Assembly (NCBI RefSeq): GCF_000426245.1
Contig: NZ_AUEZ01000063.1
Span: 1 to 50,232 of the forward strand
Reading direction: 5' to 3'
DNA from: Bradyrhizobium sp. Ai1a-2
Lineage (GTDB): Bacteria; Pseudomonadota; Alphaproteobacteria; Rhizobiales; Xanthobacteraceae
Length of the DNA: 50,232 bases
Both the position numbers and the translations under genes were made by a program. Positions 33,415-41,073 of this stretch are shown here, in pieces (within the stretch, counting starts at the first letter, position 1; each line of letters begins with the position of its first letter). Below the pieces are notes generated by a model. That model worked only from the letters and a program-made list of their open reading frames with translations. It was not told the origin of the DNA and did no database searches.

Positions 33415-33778
33415 GAGGAAACGTCATCGCGCCCCAATCGCGACCATTTGCAATGATGACAGGCTGGCAGGGATTTGTAGACGAAAGCTGAATGAACTTG
33501 GTTGACGGAAGAATACCGGAATCATGGAGATAGCTGCGCATCCGGCGCCACCGCGAGCGCGGTGCTACGCACCGCAGATGGCGAAGAACTCCGCGGCAGA
33601 GCCCTCGCCGCACTACGGATCGGCCGCAAGCATATTCCGCGCGGGCGCGCGATGCCGTAAGCTGGTGGCGTCAACCCTCGTCCCCGGAGTCCTGATCGCA
33701 AGTCCCCAAAGCAAGCCGTTTTCAGGCTCCGAGCGTCCGAGCCGTTGGCACACAAGCCGACATAACCCGGAGGAAGTC
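33415..33778. other. upstream region of the selenium-binding protein gene
   Basis: About 360 bases. An open frame continues through it into the selenium-binding protein, but the residues lack similarity and several candidate starts have no ribosome binding site. I treat it as untranslated leader and promoter DNA; no clear -35/-10 pair was identified. Confidence 0.4.
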
Positions 33779-35185
33779 ATGACGATGAGACCGGACCCCA
33801 CGTTCCATGCGTCGCCAAAGCTCGCCATGGAAGCACCGCCGGAGAATTTTGCCTACACGCTGTTGCTTAGTCCCGATTTCTCGAAGCCCGACGCCCTCGC
33901 GGTGATCGACGTCAAGCCGGGCTCAAAGACCTACAGCCAGATCGTCCATACAGTGACGATGCCGAACAAGGGCGATGAATTCCACCATTTCGGCTGGAAC
34001 GCCTGCTCCTCCGCACTGTCGCCGCTCACGGGACACGCCTTTGTCGAGCGCCGCTATCTCATCATCCCCGGGCTGCGGTCCTCGCGGATCTATATCATCG
34101 ATACCAAGCCCGATCCGACCCAGGCGAAGCTGCACAAGATCATCGAACCGGAGGAAGTGTTCGACAAGACCGGCTACTCGCGGCCGCATACGATCCATTG
34201 CGGGCCGGACGGCATTTATGTCTCGACACTCGGCGGCGGCGGCAAGGACGGCACCAACGGGCCTCCCGGCATCTTCATCATGGACTGCGAGAGCTTCGAC
34301 GTGCTGGGGCGCTGGGAGATCGATCGCGGCCCGCAGACGCTGCATTATGACTTCTGGTGGAATCTGCCGCGCGACTACATGGTGAGCAGCGAGTGGGGGC
34401 TGCCGCCGCAATTCGAGAACGGCATCGTCCCGGAAGACCTACTGTCGAACAAATACGGCCACCGGCTCCATTTCTGGGATCTGCGCGCGCGCCGCAATGT
34501 GCAGACCATCGATCTCGGTGCCAACCATCAGATGGCGCTCGAAGTGCGTCCTGCGCATGATCCGGTCAAGGAATATGGTTTCGCCGGCGTCGTCGTCGAC
34601 ACCACCAATCTCGAAGGCTCGATCTGGACCTGGTGGCGTGAGGGCGGCAAGTTCCACATCGAGAAGACGGCGACGATTCCGGCCGAGCCCGCGCCGAAGG
34701 AAAAGCTGCCGCCGTTGCTGCAGGGTTTCGGTGCGGTGCCGCCATTGGTGACCGACATCGACCTGTCGATGGACGATCGCTTCCTTTACGTCGCGTGCTG
34801 GGGCACCGGCGAAATGCGCCAATACGACGTCAGCGATCCCAGGAAGCCGAAGCTGGCCGGCTCCGTGCATATCGGCGGCATCGCGCGCCGCACGCCTCAT
34901 CCCAACGGAAAGGCGTTCGCCGGCGGTCCGCAGATGGTCGAGATCAGCCGCGACGGCAAACGCGTGTATTGGACCAACTCGCTCTATTCGAGCTGGGACG
35001 ACCAGTTCTATCCCGACGGCGTGCCGGGCGCCAAGGTGATGGCCAATGTCGGTCCAAATGGCGGACTGGAGCTCGCGCGCGACTACTTCGTGGGCTTCCC
35101 TGATGGCTACCGCGCGCATCAGATCCGTCTTGAAGGCGGCGACTGCTCGACGGATTCCTTCTGCTATCCGTCGGTCTGGAATTGA
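33779..35185 (+). CDS. selenium-binding protein SBP56 family (methanethiol oxidase)
   Basis: A 468-residue beta-propeller protein. Family marks are GDEFHHFGWNACSS, RSSRIYIIDTKPDP, the LHYDFWWNLPRDYMVSSEWG block, GHRLHFWDLRARR, ITDIDLSMDDRFLYV-like strands and the C-terminal GGPQMVEIS and GGDCSTDSFCYP. Bacterial members oxidise methanethiol to formaldehyde, hydrogen sulfide and hydrogen peroxide with copper. The first Cys of the NACSSC motif of the human protein is kept, the second is Ala. Unlike MtoX of Hyphomicrobium, no signal peptide is seen, so this one is probably cytoplasmic. ATG 33779 has GGAGGAAG directly upstream. Its stop overlaps the TTG start of a membrane protein. Confidence 0.93.
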   Translation: MTMRPDPTFHASPKLAMEAPPENFAYTLLLSPDFSKPDALAVIDVKPGSKTYSQIVHTVTMPNKGDEFHHFGWNACSSALSPLTGHAFVERRYLIIPGLRSSRIYIIDTKPDPTQAKLHKIIEPEEVFDKTGYSRPHTIHCGPDGIYVSTLGGGGKDGTNGPPGIFIMDCESFDVLGRWEIDRGPQTLHYDFWWNLPRDYMVSSEWGLPPQFENGIVPEDLLSNKYGHRLHFWDLRARRNVQTIDLGANHQMALEVRPAHDPVKEYGFAGVVVDTTNLEGSIWTWWREGGKFHIEKTATIPAEPAPKEKLPPLLQGFGAVPPLVTDIDLSMDDRFLYVACWGTGEMRQYDVSDPRKPKLAGSVHIGGIARRTPHPNGKAFAGGPQMVEISRDGKRVYWTNSLYSSWDDQFYPDGVPGAKVMANVGPNGGLELARDYFVGFPDGYRAHQIRLEGGDCSTDSFCYPSVWN

Positions 35186-35856
35186 GCGAAGCAAGCTCGG
35201 CAGCCCTCTGGCTCTGGCTTGGCATTGTCGCGAGCGGCCTCTATCACGGGATCAATCCCGGCATGGGCTGGCCGCTCGCGGTCGCCGCGGGGCTGATGGA
35301 GAAATCCCCGCGCGCACTCGTCAGCGCGCTGTTGCCGCTGTCGGTCGGCCACCTGTTGGCGATGCTGCTGGTGCTGCTGCCGTTCGCGCTCCTGATCGCG
35401 CTGGTCGAATGGCAGCGCCAGATCCAGGCCGGCGCCAGCCTGCTCATCATCGCTTTCGGCCTCACGCGACTGCTCAGGCCTCGGCATCCCCGCGCGTTGG
35501 CACGCATACCGCCGACGCAACTCGGCCTGTGGTCGTTCGCGGTTGCAATCGCCCATGGCGCCGGGTTGATGATCCTGCCGCTCTATCTCGGGCTCTGCCA
35601 GCCTTCCGGCATCCATGATGGCCATGAGGCGGCAGCAGGCGTCGTCAACCAGAACCTCGCGATGGCGCTGCTCGTTGCCCTGGTCCACACTGCAGCGATG
35701 ATCACCGCGGGCGGATGCCTGGCGTGGCTGGTGTATCGCTATCTCGGCGTGAGATACGTGGCGAGAAGCTGGTTCAATCTGGAGACGGTCTGGGCGGTGA
35801 GCCTGGTCCTGGTGGGGGCAATAGCGCTCGCGATCAATCTCGTGCACTGGCGTTGA
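35182..35856 (+). CDS. polytopic membrane protein coupled to the selenium-binding protein
   Basis: A 224-residue protein with about six membrane segments. The start is TTG 35182, overlapping the previous stop (TTGA), so translation is coupled; no separate ribosome binding site is needed. The first segment reads GLYHGINPGMGWPLAVAAGL, a His/Pro-containing turn reminiscent of NicO/UreH-type metal transporters (HGxxP), and a second His region occurs at GIHDGHEAAAG. A role in metal supply, perhaps copper for the upstream enzyme, or in substrate or product transport is plausible but unproven. I do not recognise the exact family. Confidence 0.75.
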   Translation: MSEASSAALWLWLGIVASGLYHGINPGMGWPLAVAAGLMEKSPRALVSALLPLSVGHLLAMLLVLLPFALLIALVEWQRQIQAGASLLIIAFGLTRLLRPRHPRALARIPPTQLGLWSFAVAIAHGAGLMILPLYLGLCQPSGIHDGHEAAAGVVNQNLAMALLVALVHTAAMITAGGCLAWLVYRYLGVRYVARSWFNLETVWAVSLVLVGAIALAINLVHWR

Positions 35857-35881
35857 GGAACCGGAGCAGCACCTCCAATTA

Positions 35882-35898
35882 GGTCAGTCAGACTGACC
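35882..35898. promoter_or_regulatory. 17-base palindrome upstream of the LysM gene
   Basis: GGTCAGTC-A-GACTGACC, perfect 8-base arms, 36 bases before the next ATG and 26 after the previous stop. It has the form of a dimeric repressor operator; no T tract supports a terminator. Confidence 0.45.
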
Positions 35899-35934
35899 AA
35901 TCCGCAGATTCTCCTACGACTTGAAGGCTACTTG

Positions 35935-37197
35935 ATGGACGGAATAGATCGGAGCACTGTTCCGGGCATACCGCGCTTCGCGCCAGCGAGCGATTCGGCC
36001 AAACGGATGAACATGATGAGCGCCACGTCGATAAGCCGAATGGTCGTGCCGATCCTGGCACTTGCCGTCGCCGGCGTCGTCGCGCTCTTTTTCCTCGTCC
36101 CTCCCGCGCAGCTGATGCGGCCGGTCGACATGAATTCCGCAACCGCCACTGCACCGGCAGCCACCGATCCGGCAACGGAAAAGCGCGATCCGGCATCATC
36201 CACTCTGTCGGCCTTGCAATCAGAGGCAGCGAACCTCGCAACCGCGCTCACGGGACTGCCTTCGGCGCCGGCTGTCAGCGACGGCACGCCGGAGTTTGAC
36301 ATTGTCCGCATCGAACCGACAGGCGATGCCGTCGTCGCGGGCCGGGCGACGCCGGGTGCGACGGTGGAGCTGTTGCGCAACGGCGAAGTGCACGATCGCA
36401 TCGTCGCCGATCAATCCGGACAATTCGCCATGATCCCGCGTCCGCTGCCGCCGGGGAATTACGATCTGACCCTGCGCGTCAAGCAGCCCGACGGCAAGGA
36501 GACCGCGTCCAGGCAGAGCGTCGCGGTGGCGCTCGAGCCCTCCGCAAAGGAGCAGCCGATCGTGGCGCTGATAGCGCCCGACAAACCTGTGAAAGTGCTC
36601 TCGCAAGATCCCGTCCCGGTGCCGGGCGCGGCGGCAGAGCGCATGATCGTGGTGGAAGCGGTCGAGACCGAGCCGGGCGGAAAGCTCCGTGTCAGTGGTC
36701 GCGCGCGACCGGGCGCTGCGGTCAGGCTTTATCTCAACGACAGCTTTGTCGCCGCCGTGACGTCGGACGACAGCGGACGTCTCTCCGTCACGATCAACGC
36801 GGGCGTGGCGGCGGGCAACTACCGGATCAGGCTGGACGAGGTGGAGCCATCTTCCGGCTCGGTCCGCGCGCGCGCCGAGGTGCCGTTCAACGTTCCGAGC
36901 GCGCTGACGACCGCCTCCGTGCAGGCGCAGGCCAAGCCCGCGGAAGCTGCCACGACCAAGCCGCAACTGGCCGCTGCCGAGACGACCGCTCCGCCTGACA
37001 AGGGCGCGCCTTCCGCCGTGGTGGTGCCGAAGATCACGACTGCCACCGTCTCCCGCGGTGACAGCCTCTGGCGCATCAGCCAGCGCGCGTTCGGCGCCGG
37101 GCAGCGCTATGCTGTGATCTACCGGGCGAACAAGGAGCAGATCCGCAACCCCAACCGGATCTATCCCGGCCAGATCTTCGTCGTGCCGGCGCACTGA
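35935..37197 (+). CDS. LysM peptidoglycan-binding protein with Ig-like repeats
   Basis: A 420-residue membrane-anchored envelope protein. A hydrophobic segment (VPILALAVAGVVALFFLVPP, residues ~39-58) acts as anchor. Two beta-rich Ig-like modules follow (DIVRIEPTGDAVVAGRATPG... and MIVVEAVETEPGGKLRVSGR...), each with a GxAxPGAxVxLxxN core, then an Ala/Pro/Thr-rich linker. The C-terminal ~50 residues form a LysM domain (ATVSRGDSLWRISQRAFGAG, then RYAVIYRANKEQI and YPGQIFVVPAH), which binds peptidoglycan. A TTG at 35932 precedes the ATG at 35935; ATG 36007 is a later option. It converges on the cytochrome c gene with six bases between the stops. Confidence 0.85.
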   Translation: MDGIDRSTVPGIPRFAPASDSAKRMNMMSATSISRMVVPILALAVAGVVALFFLVPPAQLMRPVDMNSATATAPAATDPATEKRDPASSTLSALQSEAANLATALTGLPSAPAVSDGTPEFDIVRIEPTGDAVVAGRATPGATVELLRNGEVHDRIVADQSGQFAMIPRPLPPGNYDLTLRVKQPDGKETASRQSVAVALEPSAKEQPIVALIAPDKPVKVLSQDPVPVPGAAAERMIVVEAVETEPGGKLRVSGRARPGAAVRLYLNDSFVAAVTSDDSGRLSVTINAGVAAGNYRIRLDEVEPSSGSVRARAEVPFNVPSALTTASVQAQAKPAEAATTKPQLAAAETTAPPDKGAPSAVVVPKITTATVSRGDSLWRISQRAFGAGQRYAVIYRANKEQIRNPNRIYPGQIFVVPAH

Positions 37198-37203
37198 AGG
37201 CCC

Positions 37204-37596
37204 TCATTGGCCGGACGACTTCAGGAAAGCGATGATCTTCGCCTTGTCCTCGGCGGACCGCACTCCGGTATAGGGCGTCATACCGTTGCCCGGCACCAGC
37301 GCCTCCGGATTTTCGATGAAGCGTCCGAGCTTGTCTTCGTCCCATACGATGTCAGCAGATTGCATCGCCTCGGAATAGCGATAATTCGACAACGAGCCGG
37401 CCTTCCGGCCGATGATGTTGTGCAGATGAGGGCCGAAGCGATTGTCACCCTCTTTCGTGGTGTGACAGGTGCGGCAGGCATTGTTGAAGAGCTGCTGTCC
37501 CGACGCGTCCGCGCCCTGCGCCGCCGGTTGCCCGGAAGCCGACGACGCCAGCAGGTACGTTATCCCGCCGAGGGCCATGATGAACTGCCGCTTCAT
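37204..37596 (-). CDS. small soluble cytochrome c (class I, c2/c550-like)
   Basis: A 130-residue periplasmic electron carrier. A signal peptide (KRQFIMALGGITYLLASSAS) is followed by heme motif CRTCH at residues 41-45. The class I pattern continues with GPHLHNIIGRKAGS, YRYSEAMQSADIVWDEDKL, the axial methionine region ALVPGNGMTPYTGV and a C-terminal helix DKAKIIAFLKS. It may accept electrons from periplasmic dehydrogenases such as the PQQ enzyme or molybdenum hydroxylase in this window; no operon link supports that. ATG 37596 was chosen, with GAGG ten bases upstream. The frame reaches back to 37635. Confidence 0.92.
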   Translation of the reverse strand: MKRQFIMALGGITYLLASSASGQPAAQGADASGQQLFNNACRTCHTTKEGDNRFGPHLHNIIGRKAGSLSNYRYSEAMQSADIVWDEDKLGRFIENPEALVPGNGMTPYTGVRSAEDKAKIIAFLKSSGQ

Positions 37597-37776
37597 TCGC
37601 GCGACCTCGCGGTGAGACAATGACGCCACCATCACCGGGATGGTCTGCCATCAACGCCCGAACGCTCCGATAGGTCCGCACCGCTGTGCTCAACGGAGGT
37701 CGCGTCGGCGCAACGTGAGGGGTGGATTCTGCGAGGGCTGAGTATTTGCGCAGAACTCTTGCGCAAGTGAAAGGCA

Positions 37777-37804
37777 GCGCGCTGACGAGAAGACGTCAGT
37801 GCGC
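37777..37804 (-). terminator. hairpin just after the 55-residue small gene
   Basis: Arms 37777-37787 and 37794-37804 pair over 11 bases with one wobble, starting one base after the small gene's stop on the minus strand. A short CTTTC follows. Confidence 0.4.
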
Positions 37805-37805
37805 T

Positions 37806-37973
37806 CTACGCCTTGATGTCGACGGCAACGGCGTCGCGCTCGACCTTGTTTTTGGCTGCGAAGACGTCAAGGACGGCTTCGTTGACAATACGAGGCGGGG
37901 CCTTTTCCAACTGATAGGCAAGAAGCTGAACCCTCGCCTTCGTCACTTCGACGGGTACGGGGTAGATGAGCAT
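37806..37973 (-). CDS. 55-residue small protein, hypothetical
   Basis: Read on the minus strand, ATG 37973 with GGAGG seven bases upstream opens a 55-codon gene. The product begins MLIYPVPVEVTKARVQLLAY, continues QLEKAPPRIVNEAVLDVFAA and ends in a charged tail (VDIKA). It looks like a compact alpha/beta protein without membrane segment or cysteines, and I recall similar short proteins in Bradyrhizobium. Function unknown. A hairpin follows the stop, and an AT-rich dyad lies 36 bases upstream of the start, so the gene looks like a free-standing unit. Confidence 0.65.
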   Translation of the reverse strand: MLIYPVPVEVTKARVQLLAYQLEKAPPRIVNEAVLDVFAAKNKVERDAVAVDIKA

Positions 37974-38008
37974 CGCAGCACCTCCGATGCGAAAGCTGCG
38001 CCTGGAGG

Positions 38009-38027
38009 TATTTACGGATTGTAAATA
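38009..38027. promoter_or_regulatory. AT-rich dyad upstream of the 55-residue gene
   Basis: TATTTAC-GGATT-GTAAATA, perfect 7-base arms, 36 bases before the ATG on the minus strand. It stands out from the GC-rich surroundings and may be a promoter/operator. Confidence 0.4.
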
Positions 38028-38232
38028 GATGAGGTTAACGCGTCGCAGGCTCGCCGATTCGTTCGCATTGTAATGACGCGTTGAGGGAAGCCTTCACCAA
38101 ACGTAGGATGGCGGGACCAAGCACGCCCCCGAATGCGCATCAATGGCGTGCAACGCCAACGAACAAGCTCATTCGGCCGGCGATGCACAGACGCCGTTCG
38201 TCCGCAGTTCCCCACCCAGGAAGGTGCACCTC

Positions 38233-38919
38233 ATGAAGATCGTCGACCTCAGCCGTGAGCTCTATCATCGTACGCCGAGCTATCCTGGCCATCCGCCGAT
38301 CATCCACAGCATGTGGAAGAACCATGAAGAAGCCTTGGCAGAATCCGGAAATGTGCACGGACTGTCGTCGATGTTCATCTCGATGGCAGATCATGGCGGA
38401 ACCCATATTGATGCACCGCGGCATTTCGGGCCGCGAGGTATATCGATCGATCAGTACCCTTTGGAAAAATGCATTGTGCCGGGCATCTGCCTCGACCTGC
38501 GGCACATCGTGCCGCGCGCCGAAATCTCGCCCGCCGATCTTCAAACCGCCGTAAAGCAATCCGGCGTCGGCGTACCGAAAGGCGGCACGGTGCTGCTATG
38601 CACGGGTCATCACGAACGTACCTTTCCGCGCAAAGCCTATTCGACCGACAATCCCGGCGTAAACGTCGCCGCCACGGAGTGGCTGGCCAGCCAAGGCATC
38701 GTGCATTTCGGCATCGATTCGATGCGGCCAGGGCCTGACAGCGACGTCAATCTGCTGGTGCACAAGGCATGCCTCGATCTGGACATCACCCACATCGAAA
38801 GCCTTTGCAATCTCGAAGCGCTGCTCGGCAAGGGACAGTTCACCTTCATCGGTCTGCCGATGAAGTGGCGCGAAGGCACGGCCTCGCCAATCCGCGCGGT
38901 CGCGGTGTTCGACATGTAG
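38233..38919 (+). CDS. cyclase family protein (kynurenine-formamidase-like metal hydrolase)
   Basis: A 228-residue metal-dependent hydrolase. The zinc/manganese motif HGGTHIDAPRHF lies at residues 54-65, preceded by the family start IVDLSRELYHRTPSYPGHPP and followed by DLRHIVPRAEISPADL, GGTVLLCTGHHER and FGIDSMRPGPDSD. This cyclase family includes kynurenine formamidase and cyclic amide hydrolases; the substrate is not evident. The start at ATG 38233 follows AGGAAGGTGC; the frame extends upstream to 38143. A tripartite tricarboxylate transporter binding protein gene follows within 52 bases on the same strand, a pairing that suggests uptake and hydrolysis of one organic compound. Confidence 0.88.
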   Translation: MKIVDLSRELYHRTPSYPGHPPIIHSMWKNHEEALAESGNVHGLSSMFISMADHGGTHIDAPRHFGPRGISIDQYPLEKCIVPGICLDLRHIVPRAEISPADLQTAVKQSGVGVPKGGTVLLCTGHHERTFPRKAYSTDNPGVNVAATEWLASQGIVHFGIDSMRPGPDSDVNLLVHKACLDLDITHIESLCNLEALLGKGQFTFIGLPMKWREGTASPIRAVAVFDM

Positions 38920-38970
38920 AGCGTTGACGAAAAGTCATCCCGCCTTAGGGACAGAACAGGAAAAAGAAAA

Positions 38971-39981
38971 ATGCACGAGAGGAAACACAAACACCGGTCG
39001 CGCCGGGAGATCCTGCGCGCCGGCGGAGCGTTGATCGGTCTGGTAACAGGTGCAAGCCTCAGGCCAAGGCCGGCCAGCGCAGGGAGTTATCCCGATCGCC
39101 CGATCAAGATCATCGTGCCATTCGCGCCGGCCGGGCCGACCGACATCATCGCGCGCGTCCTTGCAACCCATCTCGGCCAGGCGATCGGCGGCACTGCGGT
39201 GGTCGAGAACCGTCCCGGCGCGGGCGGCAATATCGGCATCGGGACCGCCGCCCATGCAGAGGCTGACGGCTACACGCTGCTGGTCACCTCGAGCGCCTAC
39301 GTCGTCAATCCCGGGCTCTACGCCAAAATCCCATATGATCCGTACAAGGATTTTGCGCCAATCGCCGAACTCGGCACCTCGCCGAACGTGATTCTGGTGT
39401 CCCCCGATCTCGGCGTGAATTCGGTCGCCGATCTCGTCTCGCGCGCCAAGGCCAATCCGAACGAACTGAACTACGCGAGTCCCGGGATCGGAACGACACC
39501 ACATCTGTCAGGCGAACTCTTCAAGATCGTCTGCGAGGCCAATATGACTCATGTGCCGTTCTCGGGTGCGGGGCCTGCGATCCAGGCGATCCTCGCCGGA
39601 ACCACGCAGGTGGCTTTTGCGGCGCTGCCGCCGGCGCATCCGCATATCAAATCAGGCGCGCTGAAGGCGCTGGCCGTGACCGGCGCGCATCGCTGGTTCG
39701 ATCTGCCTGACGTTCCGACCATGGTCGAGCTTGGCTACAAGGATTTCATCTCGGACACGTTTCAGGGATTTCTTGCCCCTGCGAAAACGCCACCGGACAT
39801 CATCGAATTGCTTTCAACCAAGTCGATCGCGATCCTGAAGACGCCGAAAATCGCTGAGCAGTTGCGTAATGATGGCTTCGAGGTCATCGCCAACGGACCC
39901 GACGGCATGAGAACGCGCATCGAGAATGAAATCCCGAAATGGCGTGACGTGATTGCAAAGGCCGGCATAAAGCCGGTGTAA
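38971..39981 (+). CDS. tripartite tricarboxylate transporter substrate-binding protein (Bug family)
   Basis: A 336-residue periplasmic receptor. The N-terminus has a Tat-like signal (SRREILRAGGALIGLVTG). The Bug-family start YPDRPIKIIVPFAPAGPTDI is followed by VVENRPGAGGNIG, YTLLVTSSAYVVNPGLY and FQGFLAPAKTPPDII. These proteins catch a carboxylate ligand for TctAB permeases, but many, including this one, have no permease genes nearby. It lies 51 bases after the cyclase gene and likely shares its transcript. The ATG at 38971 follows a purine-rich stretch (AGGAAAAAGAAAA) that can serve as ribosome binding site. Confidence 0.93.
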   Translation: MHERKHKHRSRREILRAGGALIGLVTGASLRPRPASAGSYPDRPIKIIVPFAPAGPTDIIARVLATHLGQAIGGTAVVENRPGAGGNIGIGTAAHAEADGYTLLVTSSAYVVNPGLYAKIPYDPYKDFAPIAELGTSPNVILVSPDLGVNSVADLVSRAKANPNELNYASPGIGTTPHLSGELFKIVCEANMTHVPFSGAGPAIQAILAGTTQVAFAALPPAHPHIKSGALKALAVTGAHRWFDLPDVPTMVELGYKDFISDTFQGFLAPAKTPPDIIELLSTKSIAILKTPKIAEQLRNDGFEVIANGPDGMRTRIENEIPKWRDVIAKAGIKPV

Positions 39982-40053
39982 CCGCGCCGACGTGAGACGG
40001 TGATTTCGGAACTGATAGGCAACGCGCAGGACGTCACCCAAATTCCGGTCCGG

Positions 40054-40087
40054 TTGACACGACGATTTATCTGACTAAAGTCAGATA
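40054..40087 (+). promoter_or_regulatory. promoter with embedded palindromic operator
   Basis: TTGACA at 40054-40059 is followed after 16 bases by TAAAGT. A perfect palindrome TATCTGAC-TAAA-GTCAGATA (40068-40087) overlaps the -10 element and ends two bases before the ATG. The arrangement suits autorepression by the MarR-GNAT protein encoded immediately downstream. Confidence 0.5.
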
Positions 40088-40089
40088 TC

Positions 40090-40965
40090 ATGCCGCTCGA
40101 CCCCATCGCGCGCGTCCGCCGCTTCAATCGTGCCGTCACCACCGAGGTCGGCGCCCTCGACATGTCGTTTCTCGGGCGCGGGCGTCCGCTTGGCACCGCT
40201 CGTGTGCTCAACGCGATCGGACATGGGCAGTCGGATGTCGCGGCGATCCGCGACTATCTGGGGCTCGACTCCGGCCTGATGAGCCGCCTGCTACGCGGCC
40301 TGGAGGATGAAGGCCTGATCGAGACCGTGCCGCATCCGGAGGACGCACGCCGCCGTGTCGCCCGGTTGACCAAGGCCGGGCGTTCCGAATTCCGCGCTTA
40401 TGAAGCGCTCTCCAATGCCCAGGCCAAGGACTTCCTGGCTCGTCATTCGCGGCAGGAAGAACTTCTGCGCGCGATGGACCTGGTCGCTTCCGCGCTCGGG
40501 CGCGGCCGCATCGTGCTCGAGGAGATGGACCCGAGAGACGACGACGCCAAATACTGCCTCGGCGAATATTATGCCGAACTCGCGCGCCGCTTCGAGAACG
40601 GCTTCGACGTCTCGCTGTCCCGCGATCCGGAGGCCGTGGACATGGTCCGCCCACGCGGCGCCTTCCTTGTCGCGATGTCGGACGGCCTGCCGATCGGTTG
40701 TGTCGGACTGAAGGGCGGTGGCGGCGAGGTCGCGGAAATCAAGCGGTTGTGGGTCGCGCCGTCGGCACGCGGCCTTGGGCTTGCACGTCGTCTGATGGAG
40801 GCCGCCGAGGACATCGCCCGCGAGTTGTCCATCAAGGTCCTGCGCCTCGATACGAACAGCGCGCTGCCCGAGGCGCAGCAGCTTTACCGCAACAGCGGCT
40901 GGACCGAGATCGCGCGTTTCAACGACGATCCATATCCAGACACGTTCTTCGAAAAGCACCTCTGA
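40090..40965 (+). CDS. MarR-GNAT fusion: winged-helix regulator with acetyltransferase domain
   Basis: A 291-residue two-domain protein. Residues ~1-140 are a MarR winged helix (GTARVLNAIGHGQSDVAAIR, then LGLDSGLMSRLLRGLEDEGL and a wing ETVPHPEDARRRVARLT). Residues ~190-291 are a GNAT acetyltransferase with the acetyl-CoA motif VAEIKRLWVAPSARGLGLAR and the end LRLDTNSALPEAQQLYRNSG. Such fusions are known in proteobacteria; the acetylated substrate is unknown and may act as signal. A perfect palindrome sits directly before the ATG and there is no Shine-Dalgarno site, so the gene may be autoregulated and translated from a very short leader. Confidence 0.88.
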   Translation: MPLDPIARVRRFNRAVTTEVGALDMSFLGRGRPLGTARVLNAIGHGQSDVAAIRDYLGLDSGLMSRLLRGLEDEGLIETVPHPEDARRRVARLTKAGRSEFRAYEALSNAQAKDFLARHSRQEELLRAMDLVASALGRGRIVLEEMDPRDDDAKYCLGEYYAELARRFENGFDVSLSRDPEAVDMVRPRGAFLVAMSDGLPIGCVGLKGGGGEVAEIKRLWVAPSARGLGLARRLMEAAEDIARELSIKVLRLDTNSALPEAQQLYRNSGWTEIARFNDDPYPDTFFEKHL

Positions 40966-41073
40966 AAAATTGCCGCGGTCACATTTTGTGCGGCGCGCAC
41001 TGGCTGCCTTGCTGAGGGCGCCTTTTCTACCTTACCTTGCCGGCACTAAGAAACAAAACTGGGAGGAACTTTC

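Noticed and set aside
33524..33778. N-terminal extension of the selenium-binding protein
   Set aside because: The extra residues resemble no family member, and a strong ribosome binding site precedes the later ATG at 33779.
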